The notes under the pieces were generated by a model. That model was not told where the DNA came from. It ran no database searches and saw only the letters and a program-made list of their open reading frames with translations. 64,000 bases of DNA from Amphritea atlantica (GTDB lineage: Bacteria; Pseudomonadota; Gammaproteobacteria; Pseudomonadales; Balneatricaceae): positions 735,001 to 799,000 of the forward strand of contig CP073344.1 of the NCBI GenBank assembly GCA_024397875.1, given 5' to 3'. Position 1 is the stretch's first letter. Every line of letters begins with the position of its first letter. A program made the position numbers and the translations under genes. Shown piece by piece: positions 17,593-26,054 of this stretch.

Positions 17593-18486
17593 ATGACTGC
17601 ACAGATCATTGATGGCAAGAATTTTGCCGTCGCATTACGTGAAAAGGTAGCCGAGCATACTTCATACCTGAAAGAAAAACATAACATTACCCCTGGTCTG
17701 GCGGTGGTGCTGGTAGGTGAGGATCCGGCATCTCAGGTCTATGTACGTTCAAAGGGAAAGCAGACTATTGAAGCCGGTATGAACTCTTATGAATACAAGC
17801 TATCAGCAGATACATCTGAAACCGAGCTGCTCACACTGATTAATCAGCTTAATGCAGACACGAATGTTCATGGCATTCTCGTTCAGCTGCCTCTGCCCGA
17901 ACACCTTGATGAAGCATTAGTGATTAATGCGATCGATCCCGCCAAAGATGTGGATGGATTTCATATTTCTAATGCCGGTCTGCTAGCCACAGGGCAGAAA
18001 GCGATGGTGCCCTGTACTCCTTTGGGTTGTCTGATGATGCTTCGCGAGTATTGTGGTAGCTTGTCGGGTCTGAATGCGGTAGTGGTAGGGCGGTCGAACA
18101 TCGTCGGCAAACCGATGGCGCAATTGTTATTGAAAGAGAGCTGTACAGTGACAATTGCGCATTCGCGTACGCGAAATTTGCCGGAGCTGGTGGGTGGCGC
18201 AGATATTGTTGTCGCTGCTGTAGGACAACCTCTGTTTATTAAGGGCGAATGGATCAAGCCTGGCGCGACAGTGATCGATGTGGGTATCAATCGCATTGAA
18301 CAGGGCGACGGCATGACCCGGCTTGTTGGCGATGTGGATTTCGAAACAGCCAGAGAGGTCGCCGGAGCGATCACCCCTGTCCCTGGAGGTGTTGGCCCGA
18401 TGACGATTGCTTGTTTACTGGCAAATACAGTGACCGCGTGTTGTCGTTCATACTCTCTTCCAGAGCCTCAGGGGCTTACGGTCTGA
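17593..18486 (+). CDS. folD: Bifunctional methylene-THF dehydrogenase / methenyl-THF cyclohydrolase
   Basis: 297 residues from ATG 17593 (MTAQIIDGK). The frame is open to 17533, but that extension is unlike FolD. Tyr50 and Lys54 (YVRSKGK) are the catalytic pair; [20 protein letters not shown] and [10 protein letters not shown] are family signatures. It converts 5,10-methylene-THF to 10-formyl-THF. Here it is placed to process methyl-derived one-carbon units and may be a catabolic paralogue of a housekeeping folD elsewhere. Confidence 0.95.
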   Translation: MTAQIIDGKNFAVALREKVAEHTSYLKEKHNITPGLAVVLVGEDPASQVYVRSKGKQTIEAGMNSYEYKLSADTSETELLTLINQLNADTNVHGILVQLPLPEHLDEALVINAIDPAKDVDGFHISNAGLLATGQKAMVPCTPLGCLMMLREYCGSLSGLNAVVVGRSNIVGKPMAQLLLKESCTVTIAHSRTRNLPELVGGADIVVAAVGQPLFIKGEWIKPGATVIDVGINRIEQGDGMTRLVGDVDFETAREVAGAITPVPGGVGPMTIACLLANTVTACCRSYSLPEPQGLTV

Positions 18487-19213
18487 TACTCGTTAAACTG
18501 GAGTAGGGCGGTTGTTAGTATCCGGAGGCTCGGGTTTCCGAACGACTAAGTTAACCTGGCTCTATGAAGGTCACAATGAGGGATGGGGTCTGCCCCTAGC
18601 GGTAAACCTCATCCCGGCTGGTATGCCAGAGCATACTTGCATCAGTTATTATGTCGAATAAAAATTTTTTATTATTATGCATCAGACCGTCAGTAATGAA
18701 AGTCATTAAAATATGTTGATAATTAATCTTTAATCTATTCGTTACAGCGTAGATGTTTGATTTTTTAAAAGCTTTTGGAAGTGTTTCCTCTTAAAGGTGC
18801 GAATCTGTTTAGGTTTTGTTAAAAAAGTTTAAAAAATAAACTGAGATTGGTTTCTATTGTTTGTTATATAACGGTCCCGCTTATATTCAATTTATTATAG
18901 ACTTTATAATCTTTAACTTCTCAATTATCAATGGCTTTGTTTGTAATCCTCTCAGAAAAGTCATCTGCGTAAGAACCTTGCTGCTTATACAAAACAGCCC
19001 TCATAAAGCTAAGCAATCTGGTTAGAAAATGTCGTTTTACAGCAGCGAGTGGCTTGCCTACGATAAAAGCCACAATAGACAGTGACATTCAGAGTCCTGA
19101 TATTGCTAAAAATTTTTAACGGATGAATTGTGTTATTTCTAATTCTTTTTGGATGCGGAATACTGCAAATTCTTACCGCCGACTGCATAATAAAAACAAT
19201 CTGGATTATTAAA
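18487..19213 (+). other. Long AT-rich intergenic region before the BCCT gene
   Basis: About 730 bases without a credible gene, with strong A/T richness from 18650 to 19100. Presumably it holds the BCCT promoter, which suggests that osmolyte uptake is controlled separately from folD. I recognise no riboswitch, repeat or small RNA gene. Confidence 0.5.
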
Positions 19214-20788
19214 ATGAATGAGCAAGTTCGAAGCAAACCTTTGCCCGGGCAATATACGACTGACTATAAAGCGGGGCAGGATAACGTTCAGGTTCTGGGG
19301 ATGGATATCCATAACCCGGTGTTCACAACCAGTGCACTGGCGATTATCACCTTTATCGTACTGGCACTAATGTTTCCGGCAGATGCAAAAACAATACTGG
19401 AAGGTGCGCGGGTATGGTCTACCACAACCTTTGACTGGTTATTTATGATCAGCGGTAACATCTTTGTTATATTCTGTATCTCTCTGATTCTGTTACCTGT
19501 TGGCAGGATCAGGCTTGGCGGGAAAACAGCGAAACCTGATTTCAGCAGAATGTCATGGTTTTCAATGTTATTTGCCGCAGGTATGGGCATAGGCCTGATG
19601 TTCTGGAGTGTCGCAGAGCCGGTGGCATACTATACCGACTGGTGGGGTACGCCATTAAGTGCGGCAGCTAATACTCCGGAAGCGGCCTCCATGGCCATGG
19701 GCGCGACGATGTTTCACTGGGGATTGCATCCCTGGGCGATCTACGGCGTAGTGGCACTGGCACTGGGCTTTTTTACCTACAATAAAGGCCTGCCGCTGAC
19801 TATTCGTTCGGCATTTTTCCCGCTACTGGGAGAACGTACCTGGGGGCCTATTGGCCATGTCATCGATATCGTAGCAGTCCTGGCAACGATTTTCGGTCTG
19901 GCAACGTCTCTGGGATTGGGGGCGTCTCAAGCTTCCAGCGGACTTAACTTCTTGTTCGGAGTGGAAAACTCCATCTCTACCCAGATCGCCATTATTGTAG
20001 TCGTCACTGGGATTGCGATTTTCTCGGTGATGCGTGGCCTTGACGGCGGCGTTAAGCTCCTGAGTAACATCAACATGGGGATTGCTGCGGCTCTGCTTCT
20101 GTTTGTGATTATTGCGGGTTCAGTGACCGTCTTTTTCGGAAATTTCCTGGGCACACTGGGCAGCTATGCGGAAAATATTCTTCCCCTGAGTAACTGGATA
20201 GGACGCGAGGATGAGAAGTTTTACACCGGCTGGACCGTTTTCTACTGGGCATGGTGGGTCTCCTGGTCACCGTTCGTGGGTATGTTTATTGCCCGTATCT
20301 CTAGGGGCCGGACTGTACGTGAGTTTATGACGGCTGTGCTGCTGGTTCCGACGCTGGTATCTGCTGTGTGGATGTCTGCATTCGGTGCTCAGGCGCTGGA
20401 TCAGGTGCAGGGTGGTATTGGTCAGCTGAGTAACGGCCTGGGTGATGTATCACTGGCAATGTTCCACATGCTTGAGAATCTGCCACTGACACAGATCACC
20501 TCAATACTGGCTATCGTACTGGTTCTGGTGTTCTTCATCACATCGTCTGACTCCGGCTCTCTGGTCATCGACTCCATCACTGCCGGTGGTAAAGTGGATG
20601 CGCCAACCCCCCAGCGTATCTTCTGGGCTGTGCTGCAGGGACTGATCGCGGCAGTGTTGCTGTATGGTGGTGGCTCAGAGGCGCTTAAAGCCCTGCAAGC
20701 GGGATCCATTGCGACCGGTTTACCCTTTACCGCAATTCTGCTGCTGATGTGTTTCAGCATTTACAAGGGACTGAAGTCTGAAGTTTGA
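19214..20788 (+). CDS. BCCT family osmolyte transporter
   Basis: 524 residues from ATG 19214 (an upstream extension to 19130 is possible but hydrophobic and unlike the family). About twelve membrane segments. GMGIGLMFWSVAEP and WAWWVSWSPFVGMFIARISRGRTVREF are hallmark motifs of betaine/carnitine/choline transporters; the tryptophan-rich segment forms the onium-binding cage. Flanked by two DmdA-like demethylases, it most likely imports their methylated substrate. Long charged N- and C-terminal osmosensing tails are absent, which fits a catabolic rather than osmoregulatory carrier. Confidence 0.93.
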   Translation: MNEQVRSKPLPGQYTTDYKAGQDNVQVLGMDIHNPVFTTSALAIITFIVLALMFPADAKTILEGARVWSTTTFDWLFMISGNIFVIFCISLILLPVGRIRLGGKTAKPDFSRMSWFSMLFAAGMGIGLMFWSVAEPVAYYTDWWGTPLSAAANTPEAASMAMGATMFHWGLHPWAIYGVVALALGFFTYNKGLPLTIRSAFFPLLGERTWGPIGHVIDIVAVLATIFGLATSLGLGASQASSGLNFLFGVENSISTQIAIIVVVTGIAIFSVMRGLDGGVKLLSNINMGIAAALLLFVIIAGSVTVFFGNFLGTLGSYAENILPLSNWIGREDEKFYTGWTVFYWAWWVSWSPFVGMFIARISRGRTVREFMTAVLLVPTLVSAVWMSAFGAQALDQVQGGIGQLSNGLGDVSLAMFHMLENLPLTQITSILAIVLVLVFFITSSDSGSLVIDSITAGGKVDAPTPQRIFWAVLQGLIAAVLLYGGGSEALKALQAGSIATGLPFTAILLLMCFSIYKGLKSEV

Positions 20789-20832
20789 ATGCTGAGTCAG
20801 TCTTCTGATATAAAGACAGCCTTGTGCATCCT

Positions 20833-20853
20833 GCTCCCCCATCGCCGGGGAGC
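20833..20853 (+). terminator. Hairpin after BCCT gene
   Basis: GCTCCCC pairs with GGGGAGC around a seven-base loop, 45 bases after the stop. No T run follows, so it may be Rho-assisted. The remaining DNA up to 21092 has no credible gene; a short hydrophobic open frame at 20880-21110 lacks a ribosome site and runs into the duplicated leader. Confidence 0.5.
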
Positions 20854-21092
20854 GACCAGGCCTGAATCCAGATAAGCGGATGAGTGCTCCTTCGGGCAAC
20901 GTCAGCGTAAAGGGTTCAGGCTTTATTCTTTCTCCAGATTTTCTTCTGTATTCATACCTGAGCTACCGCAGTGTCATCTTCATCTTATTATTGATTAGCC
21001 GGTGGGAGGCTACCGCACTTTCTGCTGCCAGTGCCGACTGCTTCGTGCCGCTCGCATGCTTTTTTTTCCTGGATTCAGCCCTGCGCTCAAGC

Positions 21093-21266
21093 ATAGACCA
21101 AACAGACTAATACGAGCTGAAAAATAAGACCGTTTTTCCATTTTTTCACCATCTCTTTAGGCCCTTCTATCTGAGAATTCCTCATATCATTTACCCTGAT
21201 CAAACGATTTTAGCACTGTGCAGTTTTACCGTATTGGACGGGACTGCAGTCGATGAGGACTGGAAA
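21093..21266 (+). promoter_or_regulatory. Duplicated leader/promoter of DmdA-like gene 2
   Basis: Matches 15041-15213 through to the start codon, including TTTAGGCCCTTCTATCTGAG and CTGATCAAACGATTT. The similarity breaks just upstream of ATAGACCAAA, which marks one edge of the duplicated segment. Confidence 0.65.
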
Positions 21267-22415
21267 ATGGCTACACAACAAAAAGAAGAATTTGGCTTTG
21301 GAACGCAGATTCGTAAATCCCCTTACTTTGATGCAACCGTGCGCTGGGGTGCTACCGGTTTCTCGGTGTATAACCATATGTATATCCCGCGTGATTTTGG
21401 CAATCCCGAGCAGAATTTCTGGAACCTGGTCAACGATGCCATCCTGTGTGATGTTGCGGTTGAACGTCAGGTAGAAATTACCGGTCCTGATGCAGCACAG
21501 TTTGCACAACTACTGACACCCCGCGATCTGTCCAAGTGTGCGGTAGGGCAGTGCAAATATGTGCTGATTACCAATGCTGAGGGCGGAATTCTGAACGATC
21601 CGATCCTGCTGCGTCTTGAAGAAAACCGTTTCTGGATCTCGCTGGCAGACAGCGATATTTTGCTGTGGGCGCAAGGCGTCGCGATTAACTCGGGTCTGGA
21701 TGTTGAAATTCGTGAACCGGATGTTTCACCGCTGCAGCTGCAGGGGCCGAAGTCCGGTGAAATCATGAAAGCGTTGTTTGGCGACGGCATCACCGATCTG
21801 AAGTATTACTGGCTACGTGAATATGATCTGGACGGTATCCCTCTGATCGTATCCCGCACCGGCTGGTCAAGCGAACTGGGCTATGAGCTGTATCTGCAGG
21901 ATGGCTCGAAGGGTGATGAGCTGTGGGAAAAGATTATGGCAGCGGGTGCTCCGTTCGGTCTTCAGCCAGGTCACACATCGTCAATTCGTCGTATCGAGGG
22001 CGGTATGCTGTCCTACCATGCCGATATGGATATCAATACCAATCCGTATGAACTGGGCCTTGATCGTCTGGTAGAGCTGGATATCGAAGCCGACTTTATC
22101 GGTAAAGCTGCTCTCAAACGTATCCGTGACGAGGGTGTCTCACGCAAACAGGTTGGCCTGGTGATTGATGGTCCGGCACTGACAGGGCCTAACACCCGGT
22201 GCTGGATGCTGGAAAAAGAGGGAGAGCAGGTGGGTAAAGTGACCTCTGCGGTGTTCTCTCCACGTCTGGAACAAAACATTGCGCTGGCTATGGTCAGCTC
22301 AGCGTTTGCAGACTTTGGCACAACGTTTGAAGTTGAGCTGCCGAGCGGCAAAACGACAGCCACCGTTGTCGAAATGCCATTCTTTGATCCTAAAAAGACC
22401 ATTGCGGCGATCTGA
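21267..22415 (+). CDS. DmdA/GcvT-family THF-dependent methyltransferase, copy 2
   Basis: 382 residues from ATG 21267, equivalent to copy 1 (the frame opens 11 codons earlier at 21234). Differences from copy 1 are at residues 147, 174, 195, 317, 345, 346, 349, 350, 355, 378 and 382: conservative in the core and clustered in the last 70 residues. All DmdA-like blocks are retained, so both copies should be active on the same or a closely related onium compound. It lies between the BCCT gene and purU. Confidence 0.85.
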   Translation: MATQQKEEFGFGTQIRKSPYFDATVRWGATGFSVYNHMYIPRDFGNPEQNFWNLVNDAILCDVAVERQVEITGPDAAQFAQLLTPRDLSKCAVGQCKYVLITNAEGGILNDPILLRLEENRFWISLADSDILLWAQGVAINSGLDVEIREPDVSPLQLQGPKSGEIMKALFGDGITDLKYYWLREYDLDGIPLIVSRTGWSSELGYELYLQDGSKGDELWEKIMAAGAPFGLQPGHTSSIRRIEGGMLSYHADMDINTNPYELGLDRLVELDIEADFIGKAALKRIRDEGVSRKQVGLVIDGPALTGPNTRCWMLEKEGEQVGKVTSAVFSPRLEQNIALAMVSSAFADFGTTFEVELPSGKTTATVVEMPFFDPKKTIAAI

Positions 22416-22575
22416 TTCTGCAGGTTGAGCCATGAAGGCCTCGCTGCGTTTCACTGCACAGAGATGACCGGCTGCGTCCACTTCCAGGCTTTTCAGGTAG
22501 TGAATGCATCCGGATATCCGGGTCATCCCGGTATTAATAAATCAGCCAGCTGACTATGCGGCAAGACGGGAAGTT

Positions 22576-22608
22576 CAGGAGAGGATCATCCGAAACGGAT
22601 CTCTCCTG
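22576..22608 (+). terminator. Strong hairpin between DmdA-like copy 2 and purU
   Basis: CAGGAGAG (22576-22583) pairs with CTCTCCTG (22601-22608), and ATCCG-AAA-CGGAT forms the top of the stem, with a four-base GATC bulge on one side. There is no T run. It could be a terminator or attenuator setting the level of purU transcript. Confidence 0.5.
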
Positions 22609-22665
22609 CAACCTCATCTCCTGCAACGTCAGTCTGGCGAATAATAAAATTTAAGGACCTGTAGA

Positions 22666-23538
22666 ATGACTACAAATACACCAACCTATATCCTTACCGG
22701 CAGTTCTCAAACCAAGCTGGGTGTGCTTGATCTGATAATCAGCAGTCTGTATCGCAATGACTGTTATGCATACGAGATGCATACTTTTGATGATGCCGAT
22801 ACTGACCGTTTTTTCTTCCGTGTCGAGTTCAATTACCGGGGTGACGGTGAATTTTCGGAAGAGAATCTGCGTAACCAGCTTGCCGACCGGGCTGAAGCTT
22901 TCGAAGTCGAATGGGAACTGCGTGATCTGGCGGTTCCTGCGAAGGTAGTGCTGCTGGTATCCAAGTATGATCACTGCCTGCAGGATCTGCTCCATCGTCA
23001 TAGTACCGGTGCACTTAATATCGAGATTCCGGCGATCATCTCCAACCATCCTGATCTGAAAAAACAGGCTGACTGGTACAATATCCCGTACTACCACCTG
23101 CCGGTTACTGCGGAAACCAAAGAGCAGCAGGAAGCGCAGATGTGGGAGATCATTCAGGAATCCGGAGCCGATCTCGTTGTGCTGGCGCGCTATATGCAAG
23201 TACTGTCTGAAGATATGTGCAAGAAGCTGCATGGGCGGGCTATCAATATCCACCATTCGCTGCTGCCTGGCTTCAAAGGTGCCAAACCTTACCATCAGGC
23301 CTATGAGAAAGGCGTTAAACTGGTCGGGGCTACAGCACACTACGTTAGCGAACATCTGGACGAAGGACCAATCATCACTCAGGGTGTGGAACCGGTGGAT
23401 CACACCTACACACCTGAGCGTCTGGTGGCAAAAGGACGTGATACCGAACGGGTCACGCTGGCAAAGGCAATTAAGCTGCATGTAGAGCATCGCTGCTTTC
23501 TGAACGGCAACAAAACAGTTGTCTTCCCGGGACATTGA
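22666..23538 (+). CDS. purU: Formyltetrahydrofolate deformylase
   Basis: 290 residues: N-terminal ACT-type domain (about 1-90) and a formyltransferase-fold hydrolase domain. The catalytic triad is visible as Asn194 and His196 (INIHHSLLPGFKGAKPYHQA) and Asp232 (LDEGPII). It hydrolyses 10-formyl-THF to formate and THF. After FolD it regenerates THF for the demethylases and ends the one-carbon route. AAGGA precedes the ATG. A terminator follows. Confidence 0.95.
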   Translation: MTTNTPTYILTGSSQTKLGVLDLIISSLYRNDCYAYEMHTFDDADTDRFFFRVEFNYRGDGEFSEENLRNQLADRAEAFEVEWELRDLAVPAKVVLLVSKYDHCLQDLLHRHSTGALNIEIPAIISNHPDLKKQADWYNIPYYHLPVTAETKEQQEAQMWEIIQESGADLVVLARYMQVLSEDMCKKLHGRAINIHHSLLPGFKGAKPYHQAYEKGVKLVGATAHYVSEHLDEGPIITQGVEPVDHTYTPERLVAKGRDTERVTLAKAIKLHVEHRCFLNGNKTVVFPGH

Positions 23539-23572
23539 CCATCGTTCCAGGGGGATGAGCCATTAAAGTTGT

Positions 23573-23609
23573 AAGCGGATCAGTCCGGTAAACCGGTGAT
23601 CCGCTTTTA
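23573..23609 (+). terminator. Terminator after purU
   Basis: AAGCGGATC...GATCCGCTT with an inner CCGGT/ACCGG stem, followed by a short T run, 35 bases after the purU stop. Confidence 0.8.
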
Positions 23610-23717
23610 CTCAATTAGAGCGGCAGAGGCGTTGACCGGTTTAACTATATTGGCTTCCGGTATCTTCGATACTTTGCAGACAGATTTACTACCTTGATGC
23701 ATGAAGATGCATTTTCT

Positions 23718-23743
23718 GGCCCCGGTGGGGCCTTTTTTTTTTA
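23718..23743 (+). terminator. Second strong terminator before lrp-type gene
   Basis: GGCCCC-GGT-GGGGCC followed by nine or more T residues: a textbook intrinsic terminator. Together with the previous one it insulates the regulator gene from the one-carbon cluster. Apart from these, 23539-23904 holds only the regulator's promoter region. Confidence 0.85.
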
Positions 23744-23904
23744 TCTTTTCGCTGCGTTGACGCAATTTTCAAATCAGATAGATTAGCCTTTGTTTGACAG
23801 GATTCATGCGCCAGTTATTCTTAGCACATATAACATTTGATCTGGCTCATTCAGGTGGTTAGACTCGAATCTAGGGGATTCGGATTAAATGTGTAGTTAA
23901 CAAT

Positions 23905-24405
23905 ATGAAAAAAGTCATATTAGATGCGGTGGATATCCGTATTCTGAGTGCCGTGCAGCAGCATGGACAGATCAGCAAATCCAGACTTTCGGAATTGGTC
24001 AGCCTTTCGCCAACGCCATGCTGGATTCGGTTGGACAAACTTAAAAAGGCGGGCCTCATAAAGGGGTATCGGGGCGATATTGCCGTTGATAAAATTCTCG
24101 ACCTGACGAAGGTTTTTGTAACTGTTTCATTAAAGGCACATAACCGGTCAAATTTTGAGCGTTTTGAAAAACGTATTCTGAGTGTTGATGAAATCGTAGA
24201 ATGCAGTGCGACCGGCGGTGGCTCTGACTATGTAATGAAAGTCATCAGCTATACACTGTCAGATTTTCAACATTTAATGGAACAGTTACTCGATGAAGAG
24301 ATAGGAATTGACCGCTATGTGATTTACGTTGTCACGCGGGAGGTTAAATCAACGTCACTTAGTTTATCGAAACTGATGGATAGCAAAAGAGCCTCCAGTG
24401 AATAG
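23905..24405 (+). CDS. Lrp/AsnC family transcriptional regulator
   Basis: 166 residues: an N-terminal helix-turn-helix (LDAVDIRILSAVQQHGQIS to the recognition helix about residue 45) and a C-terminal RAM/ACT-type ligand domain with CSATGGGSDYVMKV. Such regulators sense amino acids or related metabolites. Its place next to the one-carbon cluster makes it a candidate regulator of the demethylase/BCCT genes; no operator was identified. Confidence 0.9.
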   Translation: MKKVILDAVDIRILSAVQQHGQISKSRLSELVSLSPTPCWIRLDKLKKAGLIKGYRGDIAVDKILDLTKVFVTVSLKAHNRSNFERFEKRILSVDEIVECSATGGGSDYVMKVISYTLSDFQHLMEQLLDEEIGIDRYVIYVVTREVKSTSLSLSKLMDSKRASSE

Positions 24406-24426
24406 AACGTCTCTGAATCGGTTATC

Positions 24427-24451
24427 AAGCCCGGCTATAGTAGCCGGGCTT
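24427..24451. terminator. Bidirectional terminator
   Basis: AAGCCCGGCTA-TAG-TAGCCGGGCTT followed by TTT on the plus strand. It separates the convergent lrp-type and ccoG genes. Confidence 0.85.
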
Positions 24452-24554
24452 TTTAGTTTCAGGCCTGGGATGTGGGGCTGCACTGTAACAGCCGGTCACC
24501 AGTCATGCCCTGTTATCAGATCAGAAAGGCTCTGCTAAAGAAAAGTCGTTCCGA

Positions 24555-25913
24555 CTAAATCAGTTTCGACAGGAAGGTTGTCTCTTTTGTCGCAGATACT
24601 CCGTTGCCGGTGAAGACAAATGCCAGTCTGGCATGTGGTTGTTCGATACTGCTGCCGCAAACACGGTAGGGTAACCAGGCTGAGTTGTTATCGCTGAGTT
24701 TAATGATTTCAGGCCCGTTGAGGGTAAACTGCGGGTTTCCTGACAGGGACACCTTAATTAACTCCTGATCACGGGCAAATACCTCTACTTTGATACGGTA
24801 GTTATTGCAGACCGTTTTTTGATCCAGTTGGGTAAACAGCGCTGTGCGATCACGGCGCACTTCAACCAGCAAGCTTTTCGTATCAGTAAAGCCGTAGATA
24901 ACCGCCGAGATTGCGCAGAGTGTTACCGCCGCATAACCGGCCAGTCTCGGGCGCAGGAAGAGAGATTGTTTGCCTTCCAGTTGCCGTTCGGATGCGAAAC
25001 GTATCAACCCCCGTGGACGGTCAAGCTTATCCATTACGTTGTCACAGGCATCAATGCAGGCTGCGCAGTCGATACAGGCAGCCTGCAGGCCGTTACGAAT
25101 ATCGATACCGGTAGGGCAGACCTGAACACAGATGCCGCAATCAACACAGTCGCCGCTGTTTTCATCGGCGTTACGGCGGTTTGCCCGGGGTTCACCGCGT
25201 TTGGCGTCGTAGCTGACGGTGAGCGTATTATTATCAAACATAACACTCTGAAAACGTGAGTAGGGACAGGCGTGCAGACAGATTTTTTCCCGCACAAGAC
25301 CCGCATTGGCATAGGTCAGCGCCGCCATAATCGTCAGCCAGCCAATCAGGGTTGCGGACATTTCAAGATTGTAACCATCCGCCACAATCTCCCGGATAGG
25401 GACGAAATATCCGGTGAAGGTCGCTGCCGTAAGAACCGCCAGGAAAATCCATAGAAGATGTTTGACTACCCGACGTAACAGTCGTGTGCCTCTAAGGGGC
25501 AGATGATCAGTCTTAGACCGTTCACTTGCACGACCTTCAGTCAGCTGTTCTATACGAATAAACAGCCAGGTCCAGACACTCTGTGGGCAGGCAAAACCAC
25601 ACCAGACTCGTCCCCAGGCCACCGCCATAAAAAACAGCAGCGTTGCCCCGGCAATCATCAATCCGGCCAGCAACGGCAGATCATGCCAGGACAGTGCGCT
25701 GCCAAAGAGGGTAATGCGGCGCTGTTCGAAGGAGAAAAACAGAAACGGCTGACCATCAACCTGAACCCAGGCGAGACCGAAGAAAAGCGCGATCATTGGC
25801 CAGGTGGTCAGACGTCTGAGGTTTTGAAAACGTCCCTCTGTAAGTCGAACGTGAAACTTACCATCGGTTGCAAAGGGAGGCGTTGAATCTTGTATAACAG
25901 GAATTTTTTGCAT
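24555..25913 (-). CDS. ccoG: Cytochrome oxidase accessory protein CcoG (RdxA/FixG family)
   Basis: 452 residues with about five membrane segments and two 4Fe-4S clusters in CVDCGICVQVCPTG and CIDCAACIDACDNV, plus the WCGFACPQ motif between membrane segments and a C-terminal Ig-like FixG domain. CcoG takes part in copper reduction for assembly of cbb3 oxidase. No ccoNOPQ or ccoIS genes are within view, so this copy is detached from its usual operon. It diverges from a MocR-type gene. Confidence 0.94.
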   Translation of the reverse strand: MQKIPVIQDSTPPFATDGKFHVRLTEGRFQNLRRLTTWPMIALFFGLAWVQVDGQPFLFFSFEQRRITLFGSALSWHDLPLLAGLMIAGATLLFFMAVAWGRVWCGFACPQSVWTWLFIRIEQLTEGRASERSKTDHLPLRGTRLLRRVVKHLLWIFLAVLTAATFTGYFVPIREIVADGYNLEMSATLIGWLTIMAALTYANAGLVREKICLHACPYSRFQSVMFDNNTLTVSYDAKRGEPRANRRNADENSGDCVDCGICVQVCPTGIDIRNGLQAACIDCAACIDACDNVMDKLDRPRGLIRFASERQLEGKQSLFLRPRLAGYAAVTLCAISAVIYGFTDTKSLLVEVRRDRTALFTQLDQKTVCNNYRIKVEVFARDQELIKVSLSGNPQFTLNGPEIIKLSDNNSAWLPYRVCGSSIEQPHARLAFVFTGNGVSATKETTFLSKLI

Positions 25914-26054
25914 GGCGGCAATCTACTAAATTTTGTGATTGCGGTAGATTACGGTTGTAATTCATATGGGAACAGGTATAAAAAAAATATAGTTAATAGG
26001 TACAGTTTGAATATGTATTCAGACGTGCAGTTCAATAAAAAAGGACATAGGCTG

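Noticed and set aside
18487..19213. Possible riboswitch or small RNA before the BCCT gene
   Set aside because: No conserved core of a known riboswitch and no strong hairpin-plus-T-run unit could be found by eye.
20880..21110. 76-codon plus-strand open frame with a hydrophobic stretch
   Set aside because: No ribosome site, no family resemblance, and it runs into the duplicated leader of the second methyltransferase gene.
22651..23535. 294-codon minus-strand open frame
   Set aside because: It is the antisense of purU, whose catalytic residues and family motifs are intact on the plus strand.
25890..26054. N-terminal extension of the MocR gene
   Set aside because: It overlaps the ccoG start, is unlike MocR N-termini, and the ATG at 26055 has a well-placed AAGGA.
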